From assembly GCF_030817415.1 (NCBI RefSeq), contig NZ_JAUSZI010000002.1, positions 3,782,001-3,846,000 of the forward strand: a DNA stretch of 64,000 bases, given 5' to 3'. A program made the position numbers and the translations under genes. The stretch's first letter is position 1. Every line of letters starts with the position of its first letter. The notes under the pieces were generated by a model. That model had not been told where the DNA came from. It ran no database searches and saw only the letters and a list, made by a program, of their open reading frames with translations. This document shows, in pieces, positions 24,957 to 33,503 of this stretch. Source of the stretch: Streptomyces umbrinus (GTDB lineage: Bacteria; Actinomycetota; Actinomycetes; Streptomycetales; Streptomycetaceae).

Positions 24957-26000
24957 CTAGGCTCCCCAGGGTCCCCCAAGTACGACAATTTCCGCCGCGT
25001 CGAACGCCACCCCGACCTCGTCCCCCGCCTCCGGCGCGTCCCGCAGCGCACACGCCGCCTCCAGCCACGGCGCGCCCTCGGGCTGCAGGCGTACGGCGAC
25101 ATGGGTGCCTCGGAACGTCCGCGCGGCCACCGTGCAGCGCAGCCCATCGGCCGCCGGTACGAGGCGTACGCCCCCGGGCCTGACGAGCAGGTCGGCCTCG
25201 CCCTGTGGCGCGTCCGAGGGCACCGGCAGCTTGCCCCAGGGCGTGTCCGCGGCCTCCCCGCTGACGGTCGCCGCGGTCACGTTCTCGAAGCCGAGGAAGC
25301 GGGCCACGAACGCGTCGGCCGGGCGCTGCCAGACCTCAAGTGGCGTACCGGACTGGGCGATCCGGCCGTCCCGCATCACGACGACCCGGTCGGCGAGCGC
25401 GAACGCCTCACCCTGGTCGTGGGTCACCGCGAGCACGGTCGTACCCAACTCACCGAACAGCTCCCGGAGTTCGACCACCAGCCGCTCACGCAGCGAGCGG
25501 TCCAGCTGGCCGAGGGGTTCGTCGAGCATGAGCAGCCGGGGGCGGGGCGCGAGGGCCCGGGCGAGCGCGACGCGCTGCTGTTCACCACCGGAGAGGGAGG
25601 CGACGGCCCGCTCACGGGCTCCGGGCAACCCCACCAGATCCAGCAACTCCCGCACACGTACGGCCTGTTGGTCCTTCGACTCGCCGTGCATCCGCAGCCC
25701 GAAGGTCACATTGCCGCCCACGTCGCGCTGCGGGAACAGCTGGTGGTCCTGGAACATCAGGCCGACACCCCGCTTGTGCGCGGGCACGCCGTGGAGGTCG
25801 CGGCCGTCCAGGAACACCCGTCCCTCGTCCAGAGGTTGGAGCCCCGCGACCGCCCGCAGCAGGGTCGACTTGCCGCTGCCGCTGGGCCCGAGCACGCACA
25901 CGATCTCGTGCTCGGCGACATCGAGCCCGACGGAGTCGAGCACGGCCCGCCCACCGAAACGTACGGTCGCACCGACGAGTTCGAGCTTTGCGTCGCGCAT
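24957..26000 (-). CDS. thiQ: Thiamine-type ABC importer ATPase
   Basis: A 347-aa ATPase energising uptake by the adjacent permease. Walker A is GPSGSGKST, the Q-loop MFQDHQLFPQRDV, the signature ASLSGGEQQRVALARAL, Walker B LLMLDEPLGQLD and the H-loop VTHDQGEA. A C-terminal TOBE-like regulatory domain (~240-345; LLVRPGGVRLVPA) follows. This long form is shared by spermidine and iron importer ATPases, so the thiamine assignment rests on the operon's TPP riboswitch and the substrate-binding protein. ATG 26000 is two bases after the permease stop. All catalytic motifs are intact. Confidence 0.88.
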   Translation of the reverse strand: MRDAKLELVGATVRFGGRAVLDSVGLDVAEHEIVCVLGPSGSGKSTLLRAVAGLQPLDEGRVFLDGRDLHGVPAHKRGVGLMFQDHQLFPQRDVGGNVTFGLRMHGESKDQQAVRVRELLDLVGLPGARERAVASLSGGEQQRVALARALAPRPRLLMLDEPLGQLDRSLRERLVVELRELFGELGTTVLAVTHDQGEAFALADRVVVMRDGRIAQSGTPLEVWQRPADAFVARFLGFENVTAATVSGEAADTPWGKLPVPSDAPQGEADLLVRPGGVRLVPAADGLRCTVAARTFRGTHVAVRLQPEGAPWLEAACALRDAPEAGDEVGVAFDAAEIVVLGGPWGA

Positions 26001-26002
26001 GG

Positions 26003-27730
26003 TCAGAACTCCCCGGTCCGGTCGGTGCGAAGGCGTTCGAGAACGAGCAGCGCCACCGCGCACACCACCATCAAGATCGTCGAAAGTGCCATGGCCTGCC
26101 CGTAGTTGAGCTCTCCGGCCCGCCCGAGCAGCCGTGCCACGGCGACCGGCAGTGTCGGGTTGTCGGGCCGCGCGATGAAGACGGTCGCGCCGAACTCACC
26201 CAGCGACACGGCGAAGGCGAACCCGGCCGCGATCAGCAGCGCCCGCCGCACCATCGGCAGATCGACCTCGCGCCACACCCGCCACGGCGAGGCCCCGAGC
26301 ACCGCCGCCGCCTCGCGCAGGCGTCCGTCCACCGCCCGCAGCACGGGCAGCATGGTCCGTACGACGAAGGGGACGCCCACCAGCGCCTGCGCGAGCGGCA
26401 CGAGGATCCAGGTGCTCCGGAGGTCCAGCGGCGGCTCGTCGAGCGCGATGAGGAAGCCGAACCCGACGGTCACGGCGGAGACGCCGAGCGGCAGCATCAG
26501 CAGGGCGTCGAAGCCCCGTACGAGACGGCCGGCGTCCCGGCGGGTGAGGGCGGCGGCCGCTAGTCCGCCGATCAGCAGGGCAATGGCGGTGGCAGCGAGC
26601 GCGTACTGCAGCGAGTTGCCGATGGCCTCGATCGGCGGGACGAGGAAAATGCCGCCCTCGTCGCTGGTCAGCGCCTTGTAGTAGCCGAATCCGGGGGCGT
26701 CGAGGGACCGTTCGACCAGCACGGCCAGCGGCAGCACCAGCAGGACGGCGATGGTGACGAGGACACCGGCGAGCAGTGCCCACTGCCCGGCGCCGCGCGG
26801 CCGTCGTGCCGTCACGGACGCGTCGACCAGGCGCAGGGCGGTCTCCCGCCGCCGTACCGTCCACGCGTGGACGGCGAGGATCGCGCCGACCGCCACGAAC
26901 TGGACGAGGGTGAGGACGGCGGCCGTCGAGAGGTCGAAGATCTCCGAGGTCTGCCGGTAGATCTCGACTTCGAGCGTCGAGAAGGTGGGGCCGCCGAGGA
27001 TCTGCACCACGCCGAACGAGGTGAAGGTGAAGAGGAAGACCATGAGCGCGGCGGCCGCGACCGCCGGCCCGAGCGCCGGAAGCGTCACCCGGCGCCAGGC
27101 GGCGAACCGTGAGGCGCCGAGCACCCGCGCGGCCTCCTCCTGACGCGGATCGAGCTGCGACCAGAGGCCGCCGACCGTGCGGACGACGACGGCGTAGTTG
27201 AAGAAGACGTGCGCGAGCAGGATCGCCCACACGGTCGTGTCGAGCCGTACGCCCCACAGCTCGTCCAGAAGCCCACCGCGGCCGAGCAGCGCCAGGAACG
27301 CCGTGCCGACGACCACGGTCGGCAGCACGAACGGCACGGTGACTACGGCCCGCAGGACCTGCTTGCCCCTGAAATCGAAGCGTGCGAACACGTACGCGCC
27401 GGGGAGCGCGATCAGCAGCGTGAGCGCGGTCGAGGCGAGCGCCTGCCAGGTCGTGAACCACAGGACGTGCCGGATGTCGGACTGCGCGAGCACATCGCCG
27501 ATCCGCCCGAACCGCCAGACCCCGTCGATCCTGAGCCCACGGGCCGTGATCGCCGCGACCGGGTAGGCGAAGAAGAGCCCGAAGAACGCGACGGGCACGG
27601 CCATGAGAGCGAGCCGCGCCGCACTCCCCGTACGCGGGCGCGTGCGGGGGCGCGGACGGAGACGCGGACGCCGGCTCGCGGGCGGCTCCGCCTCGGCGCG
27701 AGGCTCTACTTCAGTACGAGCGAGGTCCAT
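26003..27730 (-). CDS. thiP: Thiamine-type ABC importer permease (fused two-domain)
   Basis: A 575-aa permease containing two binding-protein-dependent transport domains in one chain, as in ThiP or FbpB. Each half carries an EAA loop for ATPase contact: EEAARVLGASRFAAWRRVTL in the first half and REAAAVLGASPWRVWREVDL in the second. About twelve hydrophobic segments are visible, starting with LALMAVPVAFFGLFFAYPVA. An Arg/Pro-rich N-terminal tail precedes TM1. ATG 27730 was chosen; GTG 27742 would add four residues. Either start overlaps the 3' end of the substrate-binding protein gene (25-37 bp), indicating coupling. Confidence 0.88.
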   Translation of the reverse strand: MDLARTEVEPRAEAEPPASRRPRLRPRPRTRPRTGSAARLALMAVPVAFFGLFFAYPVAAITARGLRIDGVWRFGRIGDVLAQSDIRHVLWFTTWQALASTALTLLIALPGAYVFARFDFRGKQVLRAVVTVPFVLPTVVVGTAFLALLGRGGLLDELWGVRLDTTVWAILLAHVFFNYAVVVRTVGGLWSQLDPRQEEAARVLGASRFAAWRRVTLPALGPAVAAAALMVFLFTFTSFGVVQILGGPTFSTLEVEIYRQTSEIFDLSTAAVLTLVQFVAVGAILAVHAWTVRRRETALRLVDASVTARRPRGAGQWALLAGVLVTIAVLLVLPLAVLVERSLDAPGFGYYKALTSDEGGIFLVPPIEAIGNSLQYALAATAIALLIGGLAAAALTRRDAGRLVRGFDALLMLPLGVSAVTVGFGFLIALDEPPLDLRSTWILVPLAQALVGVPFVVRTMLPVLRAVDGRLREAAAVLGASPWRVWREVDLPMVRRALLIAAGFAFAVSLGEFGATVFIARPDNPTLPVAVARLLGRAGELNYGQAMALSTILMVVCAVALLVLERLRTDRTGEF

Positions 27731-28794
27731 GACTTGACCCACTCGTCACGGTTGTCGGCGATCTTGGCGGGTTCGAGGGTCTCGGGGTTCTCGGCCTGCG
27801 GACCGAATTTCCGGAACTCCCGGGGCACCTCGGCGACCTCACGGACCGGGTACACGAACATGTTGAGCGGCATGTCGTCCTGGAACTTCTTGGTGATCAG
27901 GAAGTCGATGAGCGCCTTGCCGCCCTTGGTGTTCTTCGCGTTGCTGAGCAGGCCCGCGTACTCGACCTGGCGGAAGCAGGTGCCGTCCGCGACGCCGGTC
28001 GGCGCGGTCTTCGGCTTCGGGTCGGCGTAGATGACCTCGGCGGGCGGCGACGAGGCGTACGAGACGACGAGCGGCCGGTCGCCCTTGGCCTCCTTGCCGC
28101 CGGCGGACCCGGAGAACTCCACGTTGTAGGCCTGCTCCCAGCCGTCGACCACCTTCACGCCGTTGGCCTTGAGCTTCTTCCAGTAGTCCTGCCAGCCGTC
28201 GTCCCCGTACTTGGCGGCCGTCCCGAGCAGGAAGCCGAGGCCGGGCGAGGACGTCGAGGCGTTCTCGGTGACCAGCAGGTTCTTGTACTCGGGCTTGATC
28301 AGGTCGTCGAAGGACGTCGGCGGGGCCAGCTTGTGCTTGCTGAAGTAGGCCTTGTCGTAGTTGACGCAGATGTCACCGGAGTCGATGGGCGTGACGCGGT
28401 GCTTGTCCTGGTCGACCCGGTACTGCGGCAGGATCAGGTCCGAGCCCTTGGCCTGGTACGACTGGAACAGCCCGTTGTCGAGCGCCCGCGACAGCAGCGT
28501 GTTGTCGACGCCGAAGAAGACGTCGCCCTGCGGGTTGTCCTTGGTGAGGATGGCCTTGTTGACGGCCGTACCGGCGTCGCCGTCCTTGAGGACCTTCACC
28601 TTGTAGCCGGACGCCTTCTCGAAGTCCTTCAGTACGGCCTTGGTGTAGGCGAAGGAGTCATGGCTGACGAGGGTGACGGTCTTGGACCCGGAGCCTTCGT
28701 CGCCGGAGTCGGACGACCCGCACGCGGCGAGCGTGACGAGGCCGAGCCCGGTGACCGCGACCACGGCCGTGAACTTCCTGGTGGTGGTGCTCAC
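27706..28794 (-). CDS. thiB: Thiamine-type ABC transporter substrate-binding lipoprotein
   Basis: A 362-aa protein with a lipoprotein signal (VVAVTGLGLVTLAACG, lipobox LAAC with Cys25). The body matches the ThiB/TbpA family: VTLVSHDSFAYTKAVLKDFE, GDVFFGVDNTLLSRALDNGL, PIDSGDICVNYDKAYF and SYASSPPAEVIY. It would capture thiamine or its phosphates outside the membrane and hand them to ThiP. GTG 28794 has a perfect AGGAGGA six bases upstream. A TPP riboswitch and an intrinsic-terminator-like hairpin lie in its 5' leader, so expression should fall when intracellular TPP is high. It heads the thiBPQ operon. Confidence 0.92.
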   Translation of the reverse strand: MSTTTRKFTAVVAVTGLGLVTLAACGSSDSGDEGSGSKTVTLVSHDSFAYTKAVLKDFEKASGYKVKVLKDGDAGTAVNKAILTKDNPQGDVFFGVDNTLLSRALDNGLFQSYQAKGSDLILPQYRVDQDKHRVTPIDSGDICVNYDKAYFSKHKLAPPTSFDDLIKPEYKNLLVTENASTSSPGLGFLLGTAAKYGDDGWQDYWKKLKANGVKVVDGWEQAYNVEFSGSAGGKEAKGDRPLVVSYASSPPAEVIYADPKPKTAPTGVADGTCFRQVEYAGLLSNAKNTKGGKALIDFLITKKFQDDMPLNMFVYPVREVAEVPREFRKFGPQAENPETLEPAKIADNRDEWVKSWTSLVLK

Positions 28795-28829
28795 TGAATT
28801 CCTCCTGGGGGTGACCAGGAAGAGACGCG

Positions 28830-28866
28830 GCCCTGCCCGGGACCTCGGTCGGATCCCGGGCAGGGC
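28830..28866 (-). terminator. Expression-platform hairpin between TPP aptamer and thiB
   Basis: On the minus strand GCCCTGCCCGGGA pairs with TCCCGGGCAGGGC, a 13-bp stem followed by pyrimidine-rich CGCGTCTCTTCCT. It lies 24 bases after the aptamer and 26 bases before the SD of thiB, the position expected of a regulated terminator. Confidence 0.8.
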
Positions 28867-28889
28867 GCAACAGCTTGAGTAGTGACCGA

Positions 28890-28973
28890 ACTTCCTACCC
28901 AGAATGACCTGGGCAAGGTTCAGAGGGTCTGCGGGCTGTCCCGCACTCTCAGCGCTGTGGCGCTCCCCTGTCG
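28890..28973 (-). promoter_or_regulatory. TPP riboswitch (THI element) ahead of thiBPQ
   Basis: Read on the minus strand, the leader contains ACAGGGGAGCGCC, the conserved CTGAGAGTGCGGG, ACCCTCTGAACCTTGCCCAG and GTCATTCTGGGTAGGAAGT. These are the hallmark THI-box segments: GGGG near the 5' end, CUGAGA, ACCC-GAACCU, and the final GGGUAGGRA, in the correct order and spacing. The aptamer binds thiamine pyrophosphate in the nascent mRNA. Confidence 0.93.
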
Positions 28974-29003
28974 GAATATGAAGATGTACGTACGTCCGTC
29001 AGA

Positions 29004-30110
29004 CTACCGCTCGGTGGCCGCGAGCTGCCCGCAGGCCCCGTCGATCTCCTGGCCACGGGTGTCCCGGACGGTGACGGGCACACCATGGGCGGCGATCGCC
29101 TCGACGAACGCCTTCTCGTCCTCGGGCCGCGAGGCAGTCCACTTGGAGCCGGGTGTCGGGTTCAGCGGAATCAGGTTCACGTGCACCGGCTTGCCCTTGA
29201 GCAGCCGCCCGAGCCGGTCACCGCGCCACGCCTGGTCGTTGATGTCCCGGATGAGCGCGTACTCGATGGAGAGCCGACGCCCCGACTTCGCCGCGTACTC
29301 CCACCCGGCGTCCAGCACTTCCCGAACCTTCCACCGCGTGTTCACGGGCACGAGCGTGTCACGCAGCTCGTCGTCCGGTGCGTGCAGGGAGATGGCGAGA
29401 CGGCACTTGAAGCCCTCGTCGGCGAACCGGTTGATGGCGGGGACGAGACCGACCGTGGAGACGGTGATCCCCCGCTGCGACAGCCCGAGCCCGTCCGGCT
29501 CGGGGTCGGTGAGGGCCCGGATGGACTGGACGACCCGCTTGTAGTTGGCCAGCGGCTCGCCCATGCCCATGAAGACGATGTTGCTGAGCCGAGCCGGCCC
29601 ACCGGGAATCTCGCCGTCCCGCAGCGCCCGCATCCCGTCCACGATCTGGTGCACGATCTCGGCGCTGGACAGATTCCGGTCGAGACCGGCCTGCCCGGTC
29701 GCACAGAACGGGCAGTTCATCCCGCAGCCCGCCTGCGAGCTGATGCACATGGTGACCCGGTCCGGGTACCGCATCAGCACGGACTCGACGAGCGTGCCGT
29801 CGAAGAGCCGCCAGAGGGTCTTGCGGGTGGTGTTCTCATCCGTGGAGAGATGCCGCACGACCGTCATCAGCTCGGGCAGCAGCGCTTCCTGCAGCTTGGC
29901 GCGCGATCCCGCGGGGATGTCTGTCCACTGCTCCGGGTCGTGCGCGTACCGCGCGAAGTAGTGCTGCGAGAGCTGCTTGGCACGAAACGGCTTCTCACCG
30001 ATCGCGGCAACCGCCTCTTTACGCTCGGCAGGCGTGAGATCAGCAAGGTGCCGCGGCGGCTTCTTGGCTCCGCGGGGGGCAACGAAAGTGAGTTCTCCGG
30101 GCTTAGGCAT
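29004..30110 (-). CDS. rlmN: 23S rRNA (adenine2503-C2)-methyltransferase / tRNA m2A37 methyltransferase RlmN
   Basis: A 368-aa radical-SAM enzyme that methylates C2 of A2503 in 23S rRNA. The cluster motif C-x3-C-x2-C appears as CGMNCPFC (in [19 protein letters not shown]). Further family motifs are [40 protein letters not shown], the second-domain [18 protein letters not shown], and the catalytic Cys near the C-terminus in [12 protein letters not shown] 30110 opens [14 protein letters not shown], matching actinobacterial homologues as recalled. It has no obvious operon partner; an ATP-grasp-like gene ends 51 bp upstream on the same strand. Confidence 0.95.
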   Translation of the reverse strand: MPKPGELTFVAPRGAKKPPRHLADLTPAERKEAVAAIGEKPFRAKQLSQHYFARYAHDPEQWTDIPAGSRAKLQEALLPELMTVVRHLSTDENTTRKTLWRLFDGTLVESVLMRYPDRVTMCISSQAGCGMNCPFCATGQAGLDRNLSSAEIVHQIVDGMRALRDGEIPGGPARLSNIVFMGMGEPLANYKRVVQSIRALTDPEPDGLGLSQRGITVSTVGLVPAINRFADEGFKCRLAISLHAPDDELRDTLVPVNTRWKVREVLDAGWEYAAKSGRRLSIEYALIRDINDQAWRGDRLGRLLKGKPVHVNLIPLNPTPGSKWTASRPEDEKAFVEAIAAHGVPVTVRDTRGQEIDGACGQLAATER

Positions 30111-30161
30111 GGCTGTACCAGTGTCGCAGATCGATTCGTGTGACTTGTGCCCCCGGCAGTC

Positions 30162-30998
30162 TCAGCCGCGGGGCCGCGCGTCCAGGAACCGGTGGACCGA
30201 TTCCGTCATGCTCGCCACGAACGAGTCACGGGTCCGGTCGGAGACCAGTTCCAGGGACAGGTACGGGTTGAGGTCCTCCAGCTCTACGAGGAGTAGCTCG
30301 CCTTCCTGGGTGCGGCAGGCGTCCACGCGCTGGATGCCGTGGTCGAGGGTGTTCCAGTCGATGAAGGGCCGGGCGAAGACCAGGTCGGCGTCGGTGGGCT
30401 CGTAGGGCTCAAGGACCCAGCGCCGCTCGGGATCGGGGGCGTGAAGGGCGTACTGGAAGGCGTCGTCGACGTAGTAGAAGGACACCTCGTAGCGGAAGTC
30501 GATGCGCGGCTGGACCAGGATGTCACCGTAGGCCAGGTCGCTCAGCTGCTCTCGGGGCAAGAAGGTCAGGCCGATGGAGTCCGCGCCCGCTTTCGGCTTG
30601 ACCGCGTACTGGCCGGCCTCGGGCAGCAGGTGCAGGTCCTCGGGCCGGTCGATGGTGGGGATGACCGGGTATCCGGCGGCGGTCAGGTCCAGCAGGTACT
30701 GCTTGCCGGCCATGTCGCCCCGGCCGGACAGCGGGTTGTAGACCCGGATGCCGCCGGCCGTCGCCCGCTCCCGGAAGGCGTCGTACTCCTTCTGGTAGTG
30801 CAGCACTGGCCCGCTGTTGCGGACCACGACCACATCGAAGGCGTCCATCAGCGCGGCGGCATCCAGCGGGTGGCACAGGGCGACGTCGAAGGCGTCACGC
30901 AGTCGGGAGGTCAGGAAGATGTCCTCGTCGCAGTAGCGCCGCCCCCGCGCCTGGTAGGCGAGATCGGTCACGTACAGAGCCCTACGGCGGTCCGGCAT
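30162..30998 (-). CDS. ATP-grasp-like protein of unknown substrate
   Basis: A 278-aa protein from ATG 30998, with AAGGAGA six bases upstream. Segments suggest an ATP-grasp fold of the RimK/glutathione-synthetase type: an N-terminal Rossmann-like part (RALYVTDLAYQARGRRYCDE; FDVVVVRNSGPVLHYQ), then PVIPTIDRPEDL, QYAVKPKAGADSIGL (substrate/nucleotide Lys region), DILVQPRIDFRYEVSF, and a C-terminal VELEDLNPYLSLELV resembling the E-x-N metal site. ATP-grasp enzymes ligate a carboxylate to an amine or thiol. The partner substrate cannot be named. It stands between rlmN and two small divergent genes. Confidence 0.72.
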   Translation of the reverse strand: MPDRRRALYVTDLAYQARGRRYCDEDIFLTSRLRDAFDVALCHPLDAAALMDAFDVVVVRNSGPVLHYQKEYDAFRERATAGGIRVYNPLSGRGDMAGKQYLLDLTAAGYPVIPTIDRPEDLHLLPEAGQYAVKPKAGADSIGLTFLPREQLSDLAYGDILVQPRIDFRYEVSFYYVDDAFQYALHAPDPERRWVLEPYEPTDADLVFARPFIDWNTLDHGIQRVDACRTQEGELLLVELEDLNPYLSLELVSDRTRDSFVASMTESVHRFLDARPRG

Positions 30999-31153
30999 CG
31001 CACATCTCCTTGAGCGGTGCGACAAACCTACCCATCCCGCAGGCCACAGCCTCGGGCAGGCGGGTGGCCGTGGGCTGCCGACGGGCCCAAGTCCGATGCC
31101 GCAGGACGTCGGGCACTGTCCCAACGGTCACACGTGGACCTACAATCGAACTC

Positions 31154-31309
31154 GTGTACGAATATGTGTCTCGCCCGGATCATCGGCGCAGCGACCGCGA
31201 TCGGCTGGTCCGGCGGCTGCGCCGCACCGACGACACCAGCGCCGCCGCCCCCACCTCCGCCACCCCCACGCCCGACACCGATACAGACACCGCCCGCGGT
31301 GCACTGTGA
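31154..31309 (+). CDS. Small leaderless ORF coupled to the following gene
   Basis: A 51-aa ORF from GTG 31154, rich in Arg/Asp at the N-terminus (VYEYVSRPDHRRSDRDRLVR) and in Thr/Pro/Asp at the C-terminus. TACAAT (31141-31146), a good -10 hexamer, lies seven bases upstream and there is no SD, as expected for a leaderless mRNA. Its TGA overlaps the GTG of the 80-aa gene (GTGA, 31306-31309), suggesting coupled translation. No family was recognised. It could be a leader peptide rather than a functional protein. Confidence 0.5.
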   Translation: MYEYVSRPDHRRSDRDRLVRRLRRTDDTSAAAPTSATPTPDTDTDTARGAL

Positions 31310-31548
31310 ACCGCGGACAGTCGCCACCCGAAGGCGAGAGCACCGCGCCCATCGTCGTGCACCGCGCGGCGGGCACCAGCGGCCGCCGGGTGTCGATCCG
31401 CGCCCGGGTCGCCGGCCTCGCGCACAGCGACGCCGATCTGATCGAGTTCCTGCGCCGCGCGGGCCTCCCGGACGCGTGGGAGCTCCTGGACGATCCGCAC
31501 TGGGTGGACTGGCAGGACGGCCGACCGCACGAATACGGCACGGACTGA
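31306..31548 (+). CDS. Hypothetical 80-aa protein
   Basis: GTG 31306 starts VNRGQSPPEGESTAPIVVHR, followed by GRRVSIRARVAGLAHSDADL and a Trp-rich C-terminus (DAWELLDDPHWVDWQDGRPH). It has no signal peptide or membrane segment and is predicted to be a small soluble protein. The balanced composition and compact alpha/beta-like end suggest a real gene. I recall similar short proteins upstream of cdsA in other streptomycetes but cannot name a family. It is coupled to the 51-codon ORF by the GTGA overlap and is followed by a bidirectional terminator. Confidence 0.7.
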   Translation: MNRGQSPPEGESTAPIVVHRAAGTSGRRVSIRARVAGLAHSDADLIEFLRRAGLPDAWELLDDPHWVDWQDGRPHEYGTD

Positions 31549-31587
31549 CAGCTACGGCACGGCCCGACAGCGGCCCGGACACGCGTC

Positions 31588-31621
31588 AGGGGCTCGCCGT
31601 CCAGTTGGACGACGAGCCCCT
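31588..31621. terminator. Bidirectional hairpin terminator
   Basis: AGGGGCTCGCCGTCCA pairs with TGGACGACGAGCCCCT (one mismatch) around GT, between the convergent 80-aa gene and cdsA. Confidence 0.85.
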
Positions 31622-31634
31622 CGTACCGCGAAAA

Positions 31635-31662
31635 CCGCAGACCGCAGACCGCAGACCGCAGA
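31635..31662. repeat. Four tandem copies of CCGCAGA
   Basis: A perfect 7-bp tandem repeat lies between the terminator and the cdsA stop. It is non-coding and a candidate length-variable locus. Confidence 0.85.
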
Positions 31663-31677
31663 CCCTGAGCCCCGGTG

Positions 31678-32826
31678 TCAGCTCCCGACGAACAGCACCA
31701 GCAGCAGCCACACCACCGGAGCCGTAGGCAGCAACGAGTCCAGGCGGTCCATGATGCCGCCGTGACCCGGCAGCAAGGTGCCCATGTCCTTGATGCCCAG
31801 GTCGCGCTTGATCATCGACTCGCCGAGGTCGCCGAGCGTGGCGCTGGCCGCGACCGCGAGGCCGACGATCAGGCCTTGCCACCAGGTGCCGTCGTCGATG
31901 AGGAACTGCATGCACAGCGCGCCCCCCACCATGGCGAAGGCCAGCGCGCCCAGCAGGCCCTCGCGGGTCTTGCCGGGGCTGATGCGCGGGGCGAGCTTGT
32001 GCTTGCCGAAGCGCCAGCCGACGGCGTACGCGCCCGTGTCGCTGACCACGGCCAGCAGCAGGAACGTGAGCACCCGCCGCGCACCGTCGTCCGCGGTGAG
32101 CATCATCGCCACGAACGTGGCGAGGAACGGGATGTAGAAGGCCGCGAAGACCCCCGCGGTGACGTCCTTGAGGTATCCCTCGGGCGGTTCGGTCATCCGC
32201 CAGACCAGGACCGCGAGCGCGGTGAGCGCCATCGCCACCCAGGCACCCTCGGCACCCCGGACGTATCCGGCGACGACCATCGCGGCACCGCCGATCGCCA
32301 GCGGCACGAGCGGCGCCTTGATGCCCTTCTGTTCCGCGAGCCGCGACGTGAGTTCCCACAGGCCGACCACGACGGCGATCGCTATCACCCCGACGAAGGC
32401 GGCCTTGACGACGAACAGCGACGCGACGATCACCGCACCGAGCGCGACCCCGACCCCTATGGCAGCGCCCAGGTCGCGGCCCGCGCTCTTCTTCGGCGGC
32501 GCGGGTGCGGGCTGTGCGGCGCTGGACATGGGCTCCTGCGGATTCTGCGACCGATGGGACGGCCCCTGAGAGGACGGATCCTGGTGCGGCGGCGTCCGAG
32601 GCGTCTCGTCGCGGAACAGGGGGCCGCCCGTCCGAGCAGCCCCTCGGTCGTCATCCTGGTCTCCGCCATGCGCGGGTACGTCGGGCACGATGGGCATGGG
32701 GCGAGTCTGCTGCGCGTTGTGCGCATCGTAGGCGGGACCCGCCGGGGCAGCCCCCTGGACAGGCCCCTGGTCGGACGGCCCCCAGTACCCGGCTTGTGGC
32801 GGCGCCCCCCAGGAAGAGTCGTTCAT
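31678..32826 (-). CDS. cdsA: Phosphatidate cytidylyltransferase
   Basis: Makes CDP-diacylglycerol from phosphatidate and CTP, the branch point to all membrane phospholipids. The 382-aa protein has a long hydrophilic Pro/Gln/Gly/Asp-rich N-terminal extension (~110 residues) before the membrane core, longer than the ~285-aa E. coli enzyme. About seven hydrophobic helices follow (DLGAAIGVGVALGAVIVASL; AFVGVIAIAVVVGLWELTSR). The C-terminal CDS signature is complete: VSDTGAYAVGWRFGKHKLAP, RISPGKTREGLLGAL and the DLGESMIKRDLGIKD metal-binding segment. ATG 32826 shares one base with the frr stop (TGATG), so it is part of the rpsB-tsf-pyrH-frr-cdsA set. Confidence 0.94.
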   Translation of the reverse strand: MNDSSWGAPPQAGYWGPSDQGPVQGAAPAGPAYDAHNAQQTRPMPIVPDVPAHGGDQDDDRGAARTGGPLFRDETPRTPPHQDPSSQGPSHRSQNPQEPMSSAAQPAPAPPKKSAGRDLGAAIGVGVALGAVIVASLFVVKAAFVGVIAIAVVVGLWELTSRLAEQKGIKAPLVPLAIGGAAMVVAGYVRGAEGAWVAMALTALAVLVWRMTEPPEGYLKDVTAGVFAAFYIPFLATFVAMMLTADDGARRVLTFLLLAVVSDTGAYAVGWRFGKHKLAPRISPGKTREGLLGALAFAMVGGALCMQFLIDDGTWWQGLIVGLAVAASATLGDLGESMIKRDLGIKDMGTLLPGHGGIMDRLDSLLPTAPVVWLLLVLFVGS

Positions 32827-33386
32827 CAGACCTCGAGCAGCTCTGCTTCCTTGTGCTTGAGCAGCTCGTCCACCTGAGCGACGTACTTCGCGGTGGTGTC
32901 GTCGAGCTCCTTCTCCGCACGGCGGCCCTCGTCCTCGCCGACCTCGCCGTCCTTGATCATCTTGTCGATGCCGTCCTTGGCCTTGCGGCGCACGGAGCGG
33001 ATCGAGATCTTGGAGTCCTCGGCCTTGGTGCGGGCGACCTTGATGTAGTCCTTGCGGCGCTCCTCCGTCAGCTCGGGGAACACCACCCGGATGATATTGC
33101 CGTCGTTGCTCGGGTTGACGCCGAGGTCGGAGTCACGGATCGCCTGCTCGATGTTGCGCAGCGCGCTCTTGTCGAACGGGGTCACCACGGCCATGCGCGG
33201 CTCGGGCACCGAGAACGAGGCCAGTTGGTTGATCGGCGTCAGCGCGCCGTAGTAGTCCGCCACGATCTTGTTGAACATCGCCGGGTGCGCACGGCCGGTG
33301 CGGATCGCGGCGAAGTCCTCCTTGGCGACCACGACGGCCTTCTCCATCTTCTCCTCGGCCTCGAGGAGGGTCTCTTCGATCACCAC
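32826..33386 (-). CDS. frr: Ribosome recycling factor
   Basis: Splits post-termination ribosomes together with EF-G and IF3. The protein is 186 aa, the family length. The two-domain signature is intact: the helical arm [20 protein letters not shown] then [11 protein letters not shown], the beta-domain [20 protein letters not shown], and the C-terminal helices [20 protein letters not shown] and [12 protein letters not shown]. It begins [11 protein letters not shown] at 33386. Its stop overlaps cdsA. pyrH lies 117 bp upstream, in the standard bacterial pyrH-frr order. Confidence 0.97.
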   Translation of the reverse strand: MVIEETLLEAEEKMEKAVVVAKEDFAAIRTGRAHPAMFNKIVADYYGALTPINQLASFSVPEPRMAVVTPFDKSALRNIEQAIRDSDLGVNPSNDGNIIRVVFPELTEERRKDYIKVARTKAEDSKISIRSVRRKAKDGIDKMIKDGEVGEDEGRRAEKELDDTTAKYVAQVDELLKHKEAELLEV

Positions 33387-33503
33387 TTGCTCCTGCGTGT
33401 CTTGAGTAGGCCCGGCTGCGGTTCCTTGGCGGGTAGGCGGCCGGCTGCGTCGCGTCTTATTCCTGCACGGTTCCCGACCGGCAGGACATTGTCCATCCCC
33501 CGG

